Positions 11,246 to 18,934 of a stretch of DNA of 31,328 nucleotides are shown here, in pieces. The stretch is taken from IMG/VR virus record IMGVR_UViG_3300048548_000488, positions 1 to 31,328 of that record; one strand, given 5' to 3'. Under the pieces are notes generated by a model, which was given only the letters and a program-made list of their open reading frames with translations, was not told where the DNA came from and did not search any database. The position numbers and the translations under genes were made by a program. Source of the DNA: a virus. Positions within the stretch are counted from its first letter, which is position 1, and each line of letters opens with the position of its first letter.

Positions 11246-13774
11246 ATGCAAACAATTGACGGCATCATTAATGAACCTACCGTAAATTTTGTCGGTAAAG
11301 ACGGATTTTTTTGGTGGGTTGGTGAAGTAGAAGATAACGAAGACCCTATGGAATTGGGTCGGGTTAAATGTCGTGTGCTTGGGTATTATACTAATGTTCG
11401 TGGAGGAACTGTAGGTGATTTACCTACAGAACATCTTCCATGGGCAACTGTATTGCAACATACATCTCAAGCAGGTAATGATGGTCAGGGTGAATCTTCT
11501 GGTCAGTTGCAACCTGGTGCGATCGTTATGGGATTCTTCATGGATGGAGAATCTGCTCAAATGCCAATCGTTATTGGTGTTCTTCGAGTTAAAAAATCTG
11601 CTGATACTGCGGATGAGAAGATTTTTGCCTTTACTGGCGAGAATATGGAACCAGGTGTTGCACCTAATCCTGCTTCTCTGCCAATTGGTGAAACAAATAC
11701 TATGGCAGAAGGTTCTTTCAAAAGAACTGGTGAGAATAATACAGTCTCGACTCCAAACGCAAAACTTTCACAACCTGGAGGAATTGGTTCCCCTAATAAT
11801 GTTGGTAATCAGTCAGGTATTGCAGGTAGTTCTTCTAATCCAACTAAACCTAGAGAACCTGATCTTCCAATTCCTGCAGCAAATGGTGTTGGTGGACCAT
11901 GGAAAACTCTAGAGTATCAACTCAGTTATCTTTTAGAAGATATTGGAGATAGTGCTGGTAGTCTTGTAAAAGCAGAAAATGGCGACTTTTTAGATATTGT
12001 CACTGGAAAAATTGTAAAAGCAAAAGCATTAACTGCAAAATTGCAAAACTTCTTGGGTGCAGTATTTGCTCAAGTTGTGTCTGCTGTTAGACAAGCTCTA
12101 GCAAACTTAGCAGAACAATTAGAACTTGTTAATTTGTTGGGTGGTGCTACTGGAGCTCCCTTCGTTATTTTTACAACAATTCAATCAGCAGTTACTACAA
12201 TTCTGAGTTCACTATGTAATATTGACCAGCAGTTAATTGGTTATATTTCAGACCCAGTTGGTAGTGTAATTGGTTTTATTGAGAGTCTGTTAGATGGTGC
12301 CATTTCAAAAGCAGAAATGGTTCTATCAGGTGTTCAGGAAGTAATTAACCAAGTAGTTTGTAAAGTACAACAAATTCTTGATCAAGTTCTTCAAATTGTT
12401 GATACTGTTACTACCATTGTTGATGGTGTTAAGCAAGCACAAGAAATTATTAATGCCTGGAAAGATGCAAGTGGTATCTTTGAAGAAGGTACAGACTTAA
12501 TTAAAAAGGGTATTACATCTATCAGTGGTCTAATTGCACTGTTTATTAAGTTTGCAACGTCTGGATGTAATAGGGAACCCAAAGGTGGTAAAGATACTGT
12601 TGGTTGGTATCCTTTATTCGGTGTTACTCATTGTACTGATGCAGAGTTAGACCAAATTAATAAAATTAGAGGAAAAAGTAGAGGTAGTTGTGGTGATAAT
12701 GGAAGTGGTGGAGGATTCTTAGATTCATTCTTCTCCGAAGCAGATCCATATTTAACTCAAGCAAAAACTTTCCTGGATGGTTCCTACGAAATGTGGGTTG
12801 GTACTCCTGGTCGCCAAGCAAGTGTTAAAAAATCTGCTAGTGGTACAACTACAACTAGTATTCGTGCAAACAATGCTGAGAATCAAGAACATGTAGCAAG
12901 AGGGCAAATTAGGAAGGAAAATCCTAATGCCACTGAAGAAGAATTAGAAGCAAAAGTCAAAGAATCTGTAAAATCTTCTACTGGTGGACAAGGTGATACT
13001 GGTAACCTAGTTGCTGATCATACTTCATATGCTGGTACATCTACCATAGAAGTTCATGGTGATGATTGTAAAGCAGTTGATGGTGATAAAGTAGTTAACG
13101 TTGAGGGTGATTATTTCCTCAAAGTTACTGGTGATTGTCATATTGAAGTTGGTGGTGGATTCTTCTTTGGTGCTGAAGGTTCACCAAAGGTTGCTGATAA
13201 GGATGGAGAAAGTAAAGATAGTGATATTCAAAAGCATACCATTCGCTTTGGTTCTGACGTTGATGTGAATACTGTTGGTGCTAAGTTTGAATTGCAAGGT
13301 GCTGAAGCAAACTTTGCATCTTTATCTACCAAAATTACTGGTAGTATGTTTGAAAACTCTGCATCTAATCAGTCATACTCTGGTGCAGAAATTATTATTG
13401 CAGGTAGTAATTCCGTTGAAATAAGTACACCTCACCTTTATGAATTTATTAACGTCCCTTCAATATTACCTGTAATTACAACTGGTATTACTAGATTGGT
13501 TGGTGGTTCTGTTGATACTATCATGACACCTGGACTTAGCACTGATGCTATTCCAAGATATACTGTGGTCAACCCTGTTGGTCCTATCTCTCTGACATGT
13601 GGTGCAACAGGATATAACTGTAACGTTACTACAGGAGCATTTAATGTTAACGTTGTTGCAGGACTTATCAACATGAACGCATCAGCAGCTGCTACTTTTA
13701 ACGCTGGTGCAGCAATAACTATAAGTGCTATCGGTGTTGTGACAGTTACTGGACTGTCCATCTTCCTCAATTGA
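11246..13774 (+). CDS. 5: gp5-like baseplate hub / central spike protein without recognisable lysozyme domain
   Basis: The 842-residue product has an N-terminal OB-fold part typical of gp5 (FFWWVGEVEDNEDPMELGRVKCRVLGYY, then HLPWATVLQHTSQ and the GAIVMGFFMDG strand, about residues 15-120). A P/S/N-rich linker, a long hydrophobic helical region (about 225-430) and a C-terminal repetitive beta part follow (STIEVHGDDCKAVDGD, then VVNVEGDYFLKVTGD, and to the end). The last part resembles the gp5 beta-helix spike. In T4, gp5 (575 residues) has a lysozyme between the OB fold and the spike. I see no lysozyme E-D-T pattern here; the middle is helical and hydrophobic instead. A late promoter precedes it. 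Its partner gp27 is upstream across the cp12 cassette. Confidence 0.82.
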   Translation: MQTIDGIINEPTVNFVGKDGFFWWVGEVEDNEDPMELGRVKCRVLGYYTNVRGGTVGDLPTEHLPWATVLQHTSQAGNDGQGESSGQLQPGAIVMGFFMDGESAQMPIVIGVLRVKKSADTADEKIFAFTGENMEPGVAPNPASLPIGETNTMAEGSFKRTGENNTVSTPNAKLSQPGGIGSPNNVGNQSGIAGSSSNPTKPREPDLPIPAANGVGGPWKTLEYQLSYLLEDIGDSAGSLVKAENGDFLDIVTGKIVKAKALTAKLQNFLGAVFAQVVSAVRQALANLAEQLELVNLLGGATGAPFVIFTTIQSAVTTILSSLCNIDQQLIGYISDPVGSVIGFIESLLDGAISKAEMVLSGVQEVINQVVCKVQQILDQVLQIVDTVTTIVDGVKQAQEIINAWKDASGIFEEGTDLIKKGITSISGLIALFIKFATSGCNREPKGGKDTVGWYPLFGVTHCTDAELDQINKIRGKSRGSCGDNGSGGGFLDSFFSEADPYLTQAKTFLDGSYEMWVGTPGRQASVKKSASGTTTTSIRANNAENQEHVARGQIRKENPNATEEELEAKVKESVKSSTGGQGDTGNLVADHTSYAGTSTIEVHGDDCKAVDGDKVVNVEGDYFLKVTGDCHIEVGGGFFFGAEGSPKVADKDGESKDSDIQKHTIRFGSDVDVNTVGAKFELQGAEANFASLSTKITGSMFENSASNQSYSGAEIIIAGSNSVEISTPHLYEFINVPSILPVITTGITRLVGGSVDTIMTPGLSTDAIPRYTVVNPVGPISLTCGATGYNCNVTTGAFNVNVVAGLINMNASAAATFNAGAAITISAIGVVTVTGLSIFLN

Positions 13775-13777
13775 TGC

Positions 13778-13806
13778 TTGACACTCTTCCTTAAACCTGC
13801 TATACT
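13778..13806 (+). promoter_or_regulatory. Sigma-70 promoter for the 13.8-15 kb accessory block
   Basis: TTGACA (13778-13783) and TATACT (13801-13806) are 17 bases apart, placing the start of transcription near 13813, about 17 bases before the next ATG. It lies in the only gap after gp5. Confidence 0.85.
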
Positions 13807-13829
13807 ACATAGGTACAGAAGAGACGCTC

Positions 13830-14021
13830 ATGGACTCCCTCTCACACATCTTTGTCAACTTCTCAAAACGAAAAGTAACTCTCGTAGATGATGAAGGTTA
13901 TGAAAAGGATGTTCAATGGCAATTCAATTCTGTAGGTGCTGAAGGTTTCTCTGAAACAATTTCACAAATACAGGAAATTATTGATAACGACTTGATTACT
14001 TATTGCTTTGCTGTACGATGA
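13830..14021 (+). CDS. Small conserved-type cyanophage protein, function unknown
   Basis: The 63-residue product (MDSLSHIFVNFSKRKVTLVDDEG at the start, then GAEGFSETISQIQEII) looks like a folded small protein: two beta strands, then a helix. It resembles uncharacterised small proteins I recall from T4-like cyanophages, but I know no function. It is the first gene after a consensus sigma-70 promoter and therefore probably early. Its stop overlaps the start of the next gene (ATGA). Confidence 0.72.
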   Translation: MDSLSHIFVNFSKRKVTLVDDEGYEKDVQWQFNSVGAEGFSETISQIQEIIDNDLITYCFAVR

Positions 14022-14239
14022 TTGGACCGATTGGAATTACCCTGGAACAAGCAGAAGATAACTTTGAGTTTCTTTTAGATCTCACTGATAATCAACATGT
14101 TTGTTGGAAGATTACTCGTCCTGATGGAAAGTCTGTAATGATGGTTCCTGTAAACGAAGTATCTCCTATTCCTGATGAAATTCAAAATCAAGTAGAAGAA
14201 TTTCAAAAACAATTCTTAGAAAGTAAAAATGACAGTTGA
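14018..14239 (+). CDS. Small protein resembling the Phd/YefM antitoxin N-terminal domain
   Basis: The ATG at 14018 overlaps the upstream stop and gives 73 residues. An upstream in-frame start at 14003 would lie inside the previous gene and is less likely. The pattern ITLEQAEDNFEFLLDLT followed by WKITRPDGKSVMMVPVNEV resembles the Phd/YefM dimerisation fold (helix A-x-x-x-F-x-x-L-L, then a strand ending R-x-G-K-x-V-x-M-V-P). The end is a charged helix (IQNQVEEFQKQFLES), where antitoxins carry their toxin-binding segment. No toxin gene is evident beside it. This may be a solitary antitoxin-like regulator or a chance likeness. It overlaps the next gene by 11 bases. Confidence 0.6.
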   Translation: MIGPIGITLEQAEDNFEFLLDLTDNQHVCWKITRPDGKSVMMVPVNEVSPIPDEIQNQVEEFQKQFLESKNDS

Positions 14240-14747
14240 AATTTTTGATAATTTTTTGCCAGAACATGATTTTGTTATTTTAAAACAACTTATTGTAGAA
14301 GATCCAGCAGATCAATTTCCATTTGCAATGTTAACTCATGTCGCAAATGGAGAAACAGATGAGTATGAACATTGGAATTGGATGGGTATACATCCATTTT
14401 ATAAAGAACATCAACCAAGAAGTCCTCATTTTAACATGATTGCTTCAATGATTATTACTCGATTAGAAGAAAATCATGACTTACGTTCTTTAATTCGTGT
14501 CAAAGGTAATTTCTATCCCTGGACAGAAACAATTAAAGAACATGAATTCCATGTTGATTACACCTATAATCATCGAGCAGCAATTTTTTCTCTGAATACC
14601 TGTGATGGGTATACGTTATTTGATGATGGTACGAAAGTCGAAAGTGTAGAAAATCGTCTTTACATTTTTAATCCTCAACAAAAGCATTGCTCTAGTACAA
14701 CTTCTAATGATAGAGGACGATACAACATTAACATCAATTTCTTATGA
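14229..14747 (+). CDS. 2-oxoglutarate/Fe(II)-dependent dioxygenase family protein
   Basis: The 172-residue product carries the facial triad of the 2OG-Fe(II) oxygenases: FHVDY with H108 and D110, QQKHCS with H153, and an arginine (R162 or R164) in DRGRYNI likely to bind 2-oxoglutarate. The double-stranded beta-helix strands are visible as AAIFSLNTCDGYTLF and NRLYIFNPQQKH. Such small oxygenases are abundant in T4-like cyanophages. Their substrates are mostly unknown, with protein, nucleic acid or small-molecule hydroxylation all proposed. The gene lies in an overlapping run with the genes on both sides. Oxygenase family is confident; substrate is not known. Confidence 0.82.
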   Translation: MTVEIFDNFLPEHDFVILKQLIVEDPADQFPFAMLTHVANGETDEYEHWNWMGIHPFYKEHQPRSPHFNMIASMIITRLEENHDLRSLIRVKGNFYPWTETIKEHEFHVDYTYNHRAAIFSLNTCDGYTLFDDGTKVESVENRLYIFNPQQKHCSSTTSNDRGRYNININFL

Positions 14748-14983
14748 GACCCGAAACTCGTGAATCAATGGAAAACCTTTGGTCCGCCAAATGGAATCTT
14801 CCTAAAGCAGCAAGAAACTGTAATCTGACAGATAAGGAGATGAAAATCACCTTTAACGAGTATTGTGCTTTTCATCCTCCTACCTGGGAAATTGGTAACA
14901 CCAAACAAATTGGTATCCTTTATGTTGATGGGAGTGTGGCGGAATCGGTAGACGCACCAGACTTAAAATCTGTTGACCATTAA
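14744..14983 (+). CDS. Small protein of unknown function; 3' end overlaps tRNA-Leu
   Basis: The 79-residue frame begins MRPETRESMENLWSAKWNLPKAARNCNLTDKEM, a helix-turn-helix-like arrangement (WSAKWNLPKAARNCN, L-T-D-K-E-M) also seen in small cyanophage ORFs. The ATG overlaps the upstream stop (ATGAG). From about residue 63 onward the codons are those of tRNA-Leu, so the C-terminal 17 residues are probably not under selection as protein. The fold and DNA binding are not established. Confidence 0.6.
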   Translation: MRPETRESMENLWSAKWNLPKAARNCNLTDKEMKITFNEYCAFHPPTWEIGNTKQIGILYVDGSVAESVDAPDLKSVDH

Positions 14984-15014
14984 GGTCGTGGGGGTTCAAG
15001 TCCCCCCACTCCTA
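14930..15014 (+). tRNA. tRNA-Leu (anticodon UAA)
   Basis: An 85-base class II tRNA. The acceptor GGGAGTG pairs with CACTCCT (the first pair is G-U), the D-arm is GCGG...GACGC, the anticodon loop CTTAAAA reads TAA, there is a long variable arm (TGACCATTAAGGTCGT) and the T-arm is GGGGG-TTCAAGT-CCCCC. The discriminator is A; no CCA is encoded. It overlaps 54 bases of the preceding ORF. Confidence 0.93.
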
Positions 15015-15020
15015 TATAAC

Positions 15021-15063
15021 TGGGGGAGTACAAAAGATCTGCAATGTAGAAGCAGCGCCCCCA
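15021..15063 (+). ncRNA. Compact structured RNA element between tRNA-Leu and tRNA-Thr
   Basis: TGGGGG (15021-15026) pairs perfectly with CCCCCA (15058-15063), and inside it CTGC (15039-15042) pairs with GCAG (15052-15055) around a nine-base loop. At 43 bases it is too short to be a tRNA and has no T-loop. It could be a decayed tRNA, a processing signal for the tRNA transcript, or a small stable RNA like the unexplained RNAs C and D of the T4 tRNA cluster. Pairing is seen; expression is not known. Confidence 0.35.
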
Positions 15064-15069
15064 ATCAAC

Positions 15070-15141
15070 GCCTCCGTAGCTCAGTGGTAGAGCAGGGCTT
15101 TTGTAAAGCTCAGGTCGCAAGTTCAAATCTTGTCAGAGGCT
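15070..15141 (+). tRNA. tRNA-Thr (anticodon UGU)
   Basis: A 72-base cloverleaf. The acceptor GCCTCCG pairs with CAGAGGC with one C-A mismatch. The D-arm is GCTC/GAGC, the anticodon stem GGGCT/AGCTC carries the loop TTTGTAA (anticodon TGT), and the T-arm is GCAAG-TTCAAAT-CTTGT. The discriminator is T; no CCA is encoded. Confidence 0.92.
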
Positions 15142-15146
15142 CTCAA

Positions 15147-15219
15147 TCCTCTATAGCTCAGTTGGTAGAGCAGGTGACTGTTAATCACCCTGTCCCTGGT
15201 TCGAGTCCAGGTGGAGGAG
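15147..15219 (+). tRNA. tRNA-Asn (anticodon GUU)
   Basis: A 73-base cloverleaf. The acceptor TCCTCTA pairs with TGGAGGA, the D-arm is GCTC/GAGC, the anticodon stem GGTGA/TCACC carries the loop CTGTTAA (anticodon GTT), and the T-arm is CCTGG-TTCGAGT-CCAGG. The discriminator is G; no CCA is encoded. Only five bases separate it from tRNA-Thr. Confidence 0.94.
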
Positions 15220-15236
15220 TTAGTAAAAAATATATT

Positions 15237-15599
15237 ATGAATTATCAGTATCCTTTGTACGCACCATATTGGAAGGTTGACCTCTTTCATAAATCATGGT
15301 ATAGTACACTCAGTTCTCTTTTTAAGATGATCAATGTCAAAGACAACGAAGACGGTTCGTTCGTCATCGAATGGGACGAAACCGATGAAGCAGAAAGTAT
15401 CTTCAACGACTGGACCAAAGAAGACTTCACAAACTTCCTCCGCTGGGCAGCAGAAGAAGAACTTAGTAAAGACTCAGACAAATCTGGAGAAGAATCTGGA
15501 GAAGATGGCGACACCTCCAAAGAAGCGACAGAGAAAGACTGGGAAGACTTCTGGAACGGTCCAGAAGCAAACAAAGGTGAAAGTAGTAAACTCCCGTAA
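15237..15599 (+). CDS. Acidic small protein of unknown function
   Basis: From the ATG at 15237, eighteen bases after tRNA-Asn, the frame gives 120 residues. The first half is folded-looking and aromatic (YQYPLYAPYWKVDLFHKSWYSTLSS, then NEDGSFVIEWDETDEAESIF). The second half is a low-complexity acidic stretch (SGEESGEDGDTSKEA) closing with KDWEDFWNGPE. The frame stays open upstream through the tRNAs, but that part is only tRNA sequence, so the longer reading is rejected. Function is unknown; the acidic tail could mimic nucleic acid or bind a basic partner, but nothing shows this. Confidence 0.68.
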   Translation: MNYQYPLYAPYWKVDLFHKSWYSTLSSLFKMINVKDNEDGSFVIEWDETDEAESIFNDWTKEDFTNFLRWAAEEELSKDSDKSGEESGEDGDTSKEATEKDWEDFWNGPEANKGESSKLP

Positions 15600-15753
15600 A
15601 AAGGATTTATTTCCTTGGGTTGAAACTTTTCCGTACTTCATGCAAGACATGAGTGAGAACAAAAAGTGTTGGTTTACCTGTGAAGAACATGCTGAGAAGT
15701 ATGTCAATAGATACAATTGTAATTACAAACTTTATCTGTATACTGGTAAATGA
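15577..15753 (+). CDS. Small protein of unknown function
   Basis: GTG at 15577 gives 58 residues: VKVVNSRKKDLFPWVETFPYF, then SENKKCWFTCEEHAEKYVNRYNCNYKLYLYTGK. Three cysteines and many aromatics suggest a compact domain. The frame is open back to an ATG at 15334, but that part is a serine/threonine/lysine-rich shadow of the previous gene. I therefore prefer the GTG, which overlaps the previous gene by 23 bases. The next start overlaps its stop (ATGA), which supports it being a translated gene. Confidence 0.58.
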   Translation: MKVVNSRKKDLFPWVETFPYFMQDMSENKKCWFTCEEHAEKYVNRYNCNYKLYLYTGK

Positions 15754-16073
15754 CACAAGGTCTGAGTAAATACGACTTTGGTGGACTTGAGAGGCATCCT
15801 GCTAACATACTAAGATTGATTAGTGAGTTGGAAGGATCATATCAACTCTGTAAATATATGGGGTTTGAAGATGATATGAATACTCTTGATGAGATGAAAA
15901 AACCTTATTATAAACTGTATTTCAAAACCGTAAAAATGCAAAAACTTAATGATAGTATTCCTTCTCACCTAAAAGATGAATGGAAATCCTATCTTGCTGT
16001 TTGCGAATCTCTCAAGGTAGAACCTAACTCAAAGAGATTCCTGAGATATAATGAATTATATCCGTATAAATAA
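15750..16073 (+). CDS. Conserved-type small helical protein, function unknown
   Basis: The 107-residue product is mostly helical: LERHPANILRLISELEGSYQLCKYMGFEDDM, then LKDEWKSYLAVCESL and a closing FLRYNELYPYK. It overlaps the previous stop by four bases (ATGA), and a late-promoter motif for the next gene lies over its last codons. I do not recognise a function. Confidence 0.68.
   Translation: MTQGLSKYDFGGLERHPANILRLISELEGSYQLCKYMGFEDDMNTLDEMKKPYYKLYFKTVKMQKLNDSIPSHLKDEWKSYLAVCESLKVEPNSKRFLRYNELYPYK
16065..16072 (+). promoter_or_regulatory. T4-type late promoter (TATAAATA) before the fibre gene at 16100
   Basis: TATAAATA is the exact T4 late consensus. It overlaps the upstream stop and is 27 bases before the GTG. 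The bases that follow (ACCTTGTAGCA) repeat those behind the gp5 late promoter with one change. Confidence 0.72.
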
Positions 16074-16099
16074 CCTTGTAGCAAATCGTGTGACTATTC

Positions 16100-17419
16100 G
16101 TGGGAACCAGAAAAATTTCTCAGTTGGATACTATTTCAGACGCGAATCTGTCGGGAGAAGCAATTCTTCCCGTTGTCGTATCTGACCCTTTGATTCCCAA
16201 CCGAAAGGCAAAAGTTAATCAACTCTTTCGTGGAGTATCTCAAGGTACTAAAGCAGCACCTGGACTTACTTTTGACCTGGATCGAAATACTGGTTTATAT
16301 CAAAATGCATATGACCAAATTGGTATTTCATTTGGTGAAGGTGGTGTTTATTATTCCAGAATTGATAATGGGGGAGTAAGTTCTTCTCTTTATATTAACG
16401 CTGTTGATGATACAGCAGACAATACCGACCTTGTTTTTGCACCAAAGGGAACTGGTTCTGTAAAGGTTACTGGCACATTCTTGATGTCAGATGACCAATT
16501 TGTGTTAGAAGACGCACAAGGACCAAAGGCACGATTTGAAGTTGGTAATATTGGTACTGGTACAAATACCAGGATTATGACATTACCTGCTATCACTCAG
16601 GGTAATGGAACAACCTTAGTTGGTGCTGATACTACACAGACATTGACGAATAAAACTATTCTCATTGATGAGGATAATTTTGTTCTTGTTGATGGTCAAG
16701 AGGAAGCAATCTTCCAGATTAATTGGCCAACTACAGTCGATACTCGTCGTTCTTATTTTTTACCTGATGCTGGCACAGTAACTACAACTGCAGAACCAAC
16801 TGCTACAACATCTACATTACTTGATACAAAAACCGAACAAATTGTTCTTAGTAAAACTTTAGTAAATCTAAAACTTGCTGCTAACGCAGAAGTAACTACA
16901 AACTGGGTTCAGTTTAATACTGATGCACTTGATGCAAATAGAATTATTACTGTTCCTAACCAGAATCTGACTCTGGTTGGTGTTGATACTACACAAACAT
17001 TATCAAACAAATCAATTGAGGGATTGATTTTATCTGATGCTACAGATCCAACTAAAAAGGTTGTATTTGATGTAAGTAATTCTAATACACAAACGACGAG
17101 CACAGTATTTTTTCCAGATTCTCCCCTTCTTAATTCTGCTGGATTTAGAAACACTGTTGTTACAGAAAGAGCAACACAAACTCTTATCAATAAAACTCTA
17201 ACTGACGTTACCCTAAATACATCAGGAGCAACAGGTAGAGTTGATATTATTTGTGATAATATTACAGATATTAGAACAATTCGTTTCCCAGATGCTGATG
17301 CTACACTGTTGTCTACAAACAACGTAACTTTAGACAATGTAAACTTTGGCGCTGGTATTGGTGCTAATAACTTAACGGGTCAAACAAGACTTCAACAATT
17401 CTTCTACGCAGGGTTCTAA
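16100..17419 (+). CDS. Virion structural / tail-fibre-like protein with TQTLxNKT repeats
   Basis: The 439-residue product opens with RKISQLDTISDANLSGEAILPVVVSDP, the usual beginning of a family of cyanophage fibre-like structural proteins. It contains repeated units with the pattern T-L-V-G-x-D-T-T-Q-T-L-x-N-K-(T/S)-I at about residues 173, 292 and 352, each followed by a beta-strand pair. The repeats suggest an elongated trimeric beta-structured shaft. A GTG start at 16100 fits the conserved N-terminus and lies just behind a perfect late promoter; there is no strong ribosome site. It ends seven bases before the next structural gene. Whether it is a fibre shaft, whisker-like or side-fibre protein is unresolved. 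Confidence 0.7.
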   Translation: MGTRKISQLDTISDANLSGEAILPVVVSDPLIPNRKAKVNQLFRGVSQGTKAAPGLTFDLDRNTGLYQNAYDQIGISFGEGGVYYSRIDNGGVSSSLYINAVDDTADNTDLVFAPKGTGSVKVTGTFLMSDDQFVLEDAQGPKARFEVGNIGTGTNTRIMTLPAITQGNGTTLVGADTTQTLTNKTILIDEDNFVLVDGQEEAIFQINWPTTVDTRRSYFLPDAGTVTTTAEPTATTSTLLDTKTEQIVLSKTLVNLKLAANAEVTTNWVQFNTDALDANRIITVPNQNLTLVGVDTTQTLSNKSIEGLILSDATDPTKKVVFDVSNSNTQTTSTVFFPDSPLLNSAGFRNTVVTERATQTLINKTLTDVTLNTSGATGRVDIICDNITDIRTIRFPDADATLLSTNNVTLDNVNFGAGIGANNLTGQTRLQQFFYAGF

Positions 17420-17425
17420 TTAACA

Positions 17426-18895
17426 ATGGCAGACCAAGGACTTTTAGGGCAAGCAAAGCCCGCAGGAACTACAAATACATTGCTTTATGGGGCACCCATT
17501 GATTCATCTGCTAGTGCGGTTTTGACAATCGCAAATGATGGAACTGGTGCTGCATACGATGTAGCAATCAAAAATTATGATCAAGCGTTAACCCTAGACG
17601 CATCTTCATACTTATTGCATGAAGGTGATGTAATCACTGGATATCGATTTACTTTAGGAACTCCTATTGACAGAAATTCAAATTTAGTTCCCAGTAATAC
17701 GATTACATCTGCTGATGGAGAAAAAACTGCACAGTTTGAATCTTTTTACGTCCCACCTTTTACTGAGATTGATGTAAAAAACGTTGCAATTCGTGCAATT
17801 ACAGTTGAATCTGTTAGCGGTACATTTGCTATTGGTGATACTTTAACTAAAGGTAGTTCTCCCAACAATACAGATGCTTTAGTTTATGCTGTTGTTACTG
17901 GTGAATCTAATACCATTATTCATATCGGTCCTTCTACATTGAATGGAACTGGTACAGAATTTGCAGATGGTGATTCTGTAAGCACTGCTGGTGGTGCTAG
18001 TGCAACTGTTTCTACTGGTGGTGTTGGTTCTGCTAATAATGAATTTGTATTCTCCACCGATGGGAGTACTTATAATCTGTTCCTTGGAGTAGACTTAACT
18101 ATTTTCAAAGATAGAAGTTATCGCTTTGATACTTCAGATTCCTCTATGAGTGGTAGAGACTTTAGTTTCTCTACAACCATTAATGGTGAGTGGGGACCAG
18201 ATAATACTGCTGGAACAGAAGACGATGGTTCGGAATATACTACGGGTAAGACTACAAATGGCACTGCTGGTTCTGGTGGCGCTTATGTTCAATTTGACTT
18301 CTCAGCAGACCCTAACTTAGGCACAACCTTATATTTTTATGATGGTGGTACAGGAACTGCTTCAAATGCAAATTTTGGCGGAACCGACCGTTTCCTCAGT
18401 TTGAGCACAGATTTTACATATAATGAAATTTATGTTTATGAACTTGCAGGAACATGGGCTAATTCTAGTGATAGTTTCACCGCTGGTGGTACGTCATTTA
18501 CCTTAACAGGACAAACTGCTGGTCCATATGGTTATGTTCGTTCTTATAGTTCTACGACACTTAAGGTAATTAAGGGTACTGGTTCTGCAGATTTTGCTGG
18601 AACTAATGTTTTCCAGGATTCCCCTAAAGATGGAACTGCATCACGTTCTATTGTTACCGTAAGTAGTGTAGATGTTGCTACAACAGCGGTGGGAGTAGAA
18701 AATTTCATTAGTAAGGATAAAACAAATGCTGCAAACAATGTTGATAAACTTACATCTCTCGTCATTGGACCTGGTGAGCGTTTGATTGTTGAAAGTGCAA
18801 CTCAAAATAATGTATTCACTCTTCTTGGATTTGAAGATGCTTCTAATGCTTTTACTATTAGAAACTTCGTAGAATCCGCAGCAGGTGGGGGTTGA
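17426..18895 (+). CDS. Virion structural protein, fibre-associated
   Basis: The 489-residue product opens MADQGLLGQAKPAGTTNTLLYGAPIDSSASAVLTIAND, a start I associate with conserved cyanophage structural proteins, and has a beta-rich, Thr/Ser/Gly-rich composition throughout. Repeating short motifs (SGTFAIGDTLTKG, then the FADGDSVSTAGGASATVSTGG stretch) resemble those of long phage fibre and sheath-decorating proteins. The middle includes aspartate-rich cadherin-like segments such as DLTIFKDRSYRFDTSDSSM. No enzymatic motif is seen. It starts seven bases after the previous gene and probably shares its late transcript. Confidence 0.65.
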   Translation: MADQGLLGQAKPAGTTNTLLYGAPIDSSASAVLTIANDGTGAAYDVAIKNYDQALTLDASSYLLHEGDVITGYRFTLGTPIDRNSNLVPSNTITSADGEKTAQFESFYVPPFTEIDVKNVAIRAITVESVSGTFAIGDTLTKGSSPNNTDALVYAVVTGESNTIIHIGPSTLNGTGTEFADGDSVSTAGGASATVSTGGVGSANNEFVFSTDGSTYNLFLGVDLTIFKDRSYRFDTSDSSMSGRDFSFSTTINGEWGPDNTAGTEDDGSEYTTGKTTNGTAGSGGAYVQFDFSADPNLGTTLYFYDGGTGTASNANFGGTDRFLSLSTDFTYNEIYVYELAGTWANSSDSFTAGGTSFTLTGQTAGPYGYVRSYSSTTLKVIKGTGSADFAGTNVFQDSPKDGTASRSIVTVSSVDVATTAVGVENFISKDKTNAANNVDKLTSLVIGPGERLIVESATQNNVFTLLGFEDASNAFTIRNFVESAAGGG

Positions 18896-18906
18896 TTCCT
18901 CCGTCT

Positions 18907-18914
18907 AATAAATA
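18907..18914 (+). promoter_or_regulatory. Late promoter motif before the 1335-residue fibre gene (AATAAATA)
   Basis: AATAAATA followed by AC lies 21 bases before the ATG at 18935, in the only gap between the two structural genes. Confidence 0.55.
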
Positions 18915-18934
18915 ACTAAAAACAAGTATAAGAA

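Noticed and set aside
11415-11912. Plus-strand ORF of 165 codons inside gp5
   Set aside because: It lies in the +1 frame of the gp5 OB-fold region, and its leucine/valine-rich low-complexity sequence is typical of an off-frame reading.
13438-13770. Minus-strand ORF of 110 codons opposite the gp5 spike
   Set aside because: Its valine/threonine-rich low complexity mirrors the repetitive spike codons; no signals on that strand.
14973-15236. Upstream extension of the acidic protein gene through the tRNA cluster
   Set aside because: The 88 extra codons are entirely tRNA-Leu, tRNA-Thr and tRNA-Asn sequence; the ATG at 15237 just after tRNA-Asn is a better start.
15334-15576. N-terminal extension of the small protein at 15577
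   Set aside because: The extension is a Ser/Thr/Lys-rich shadow of the preceding gene's acidic codons.
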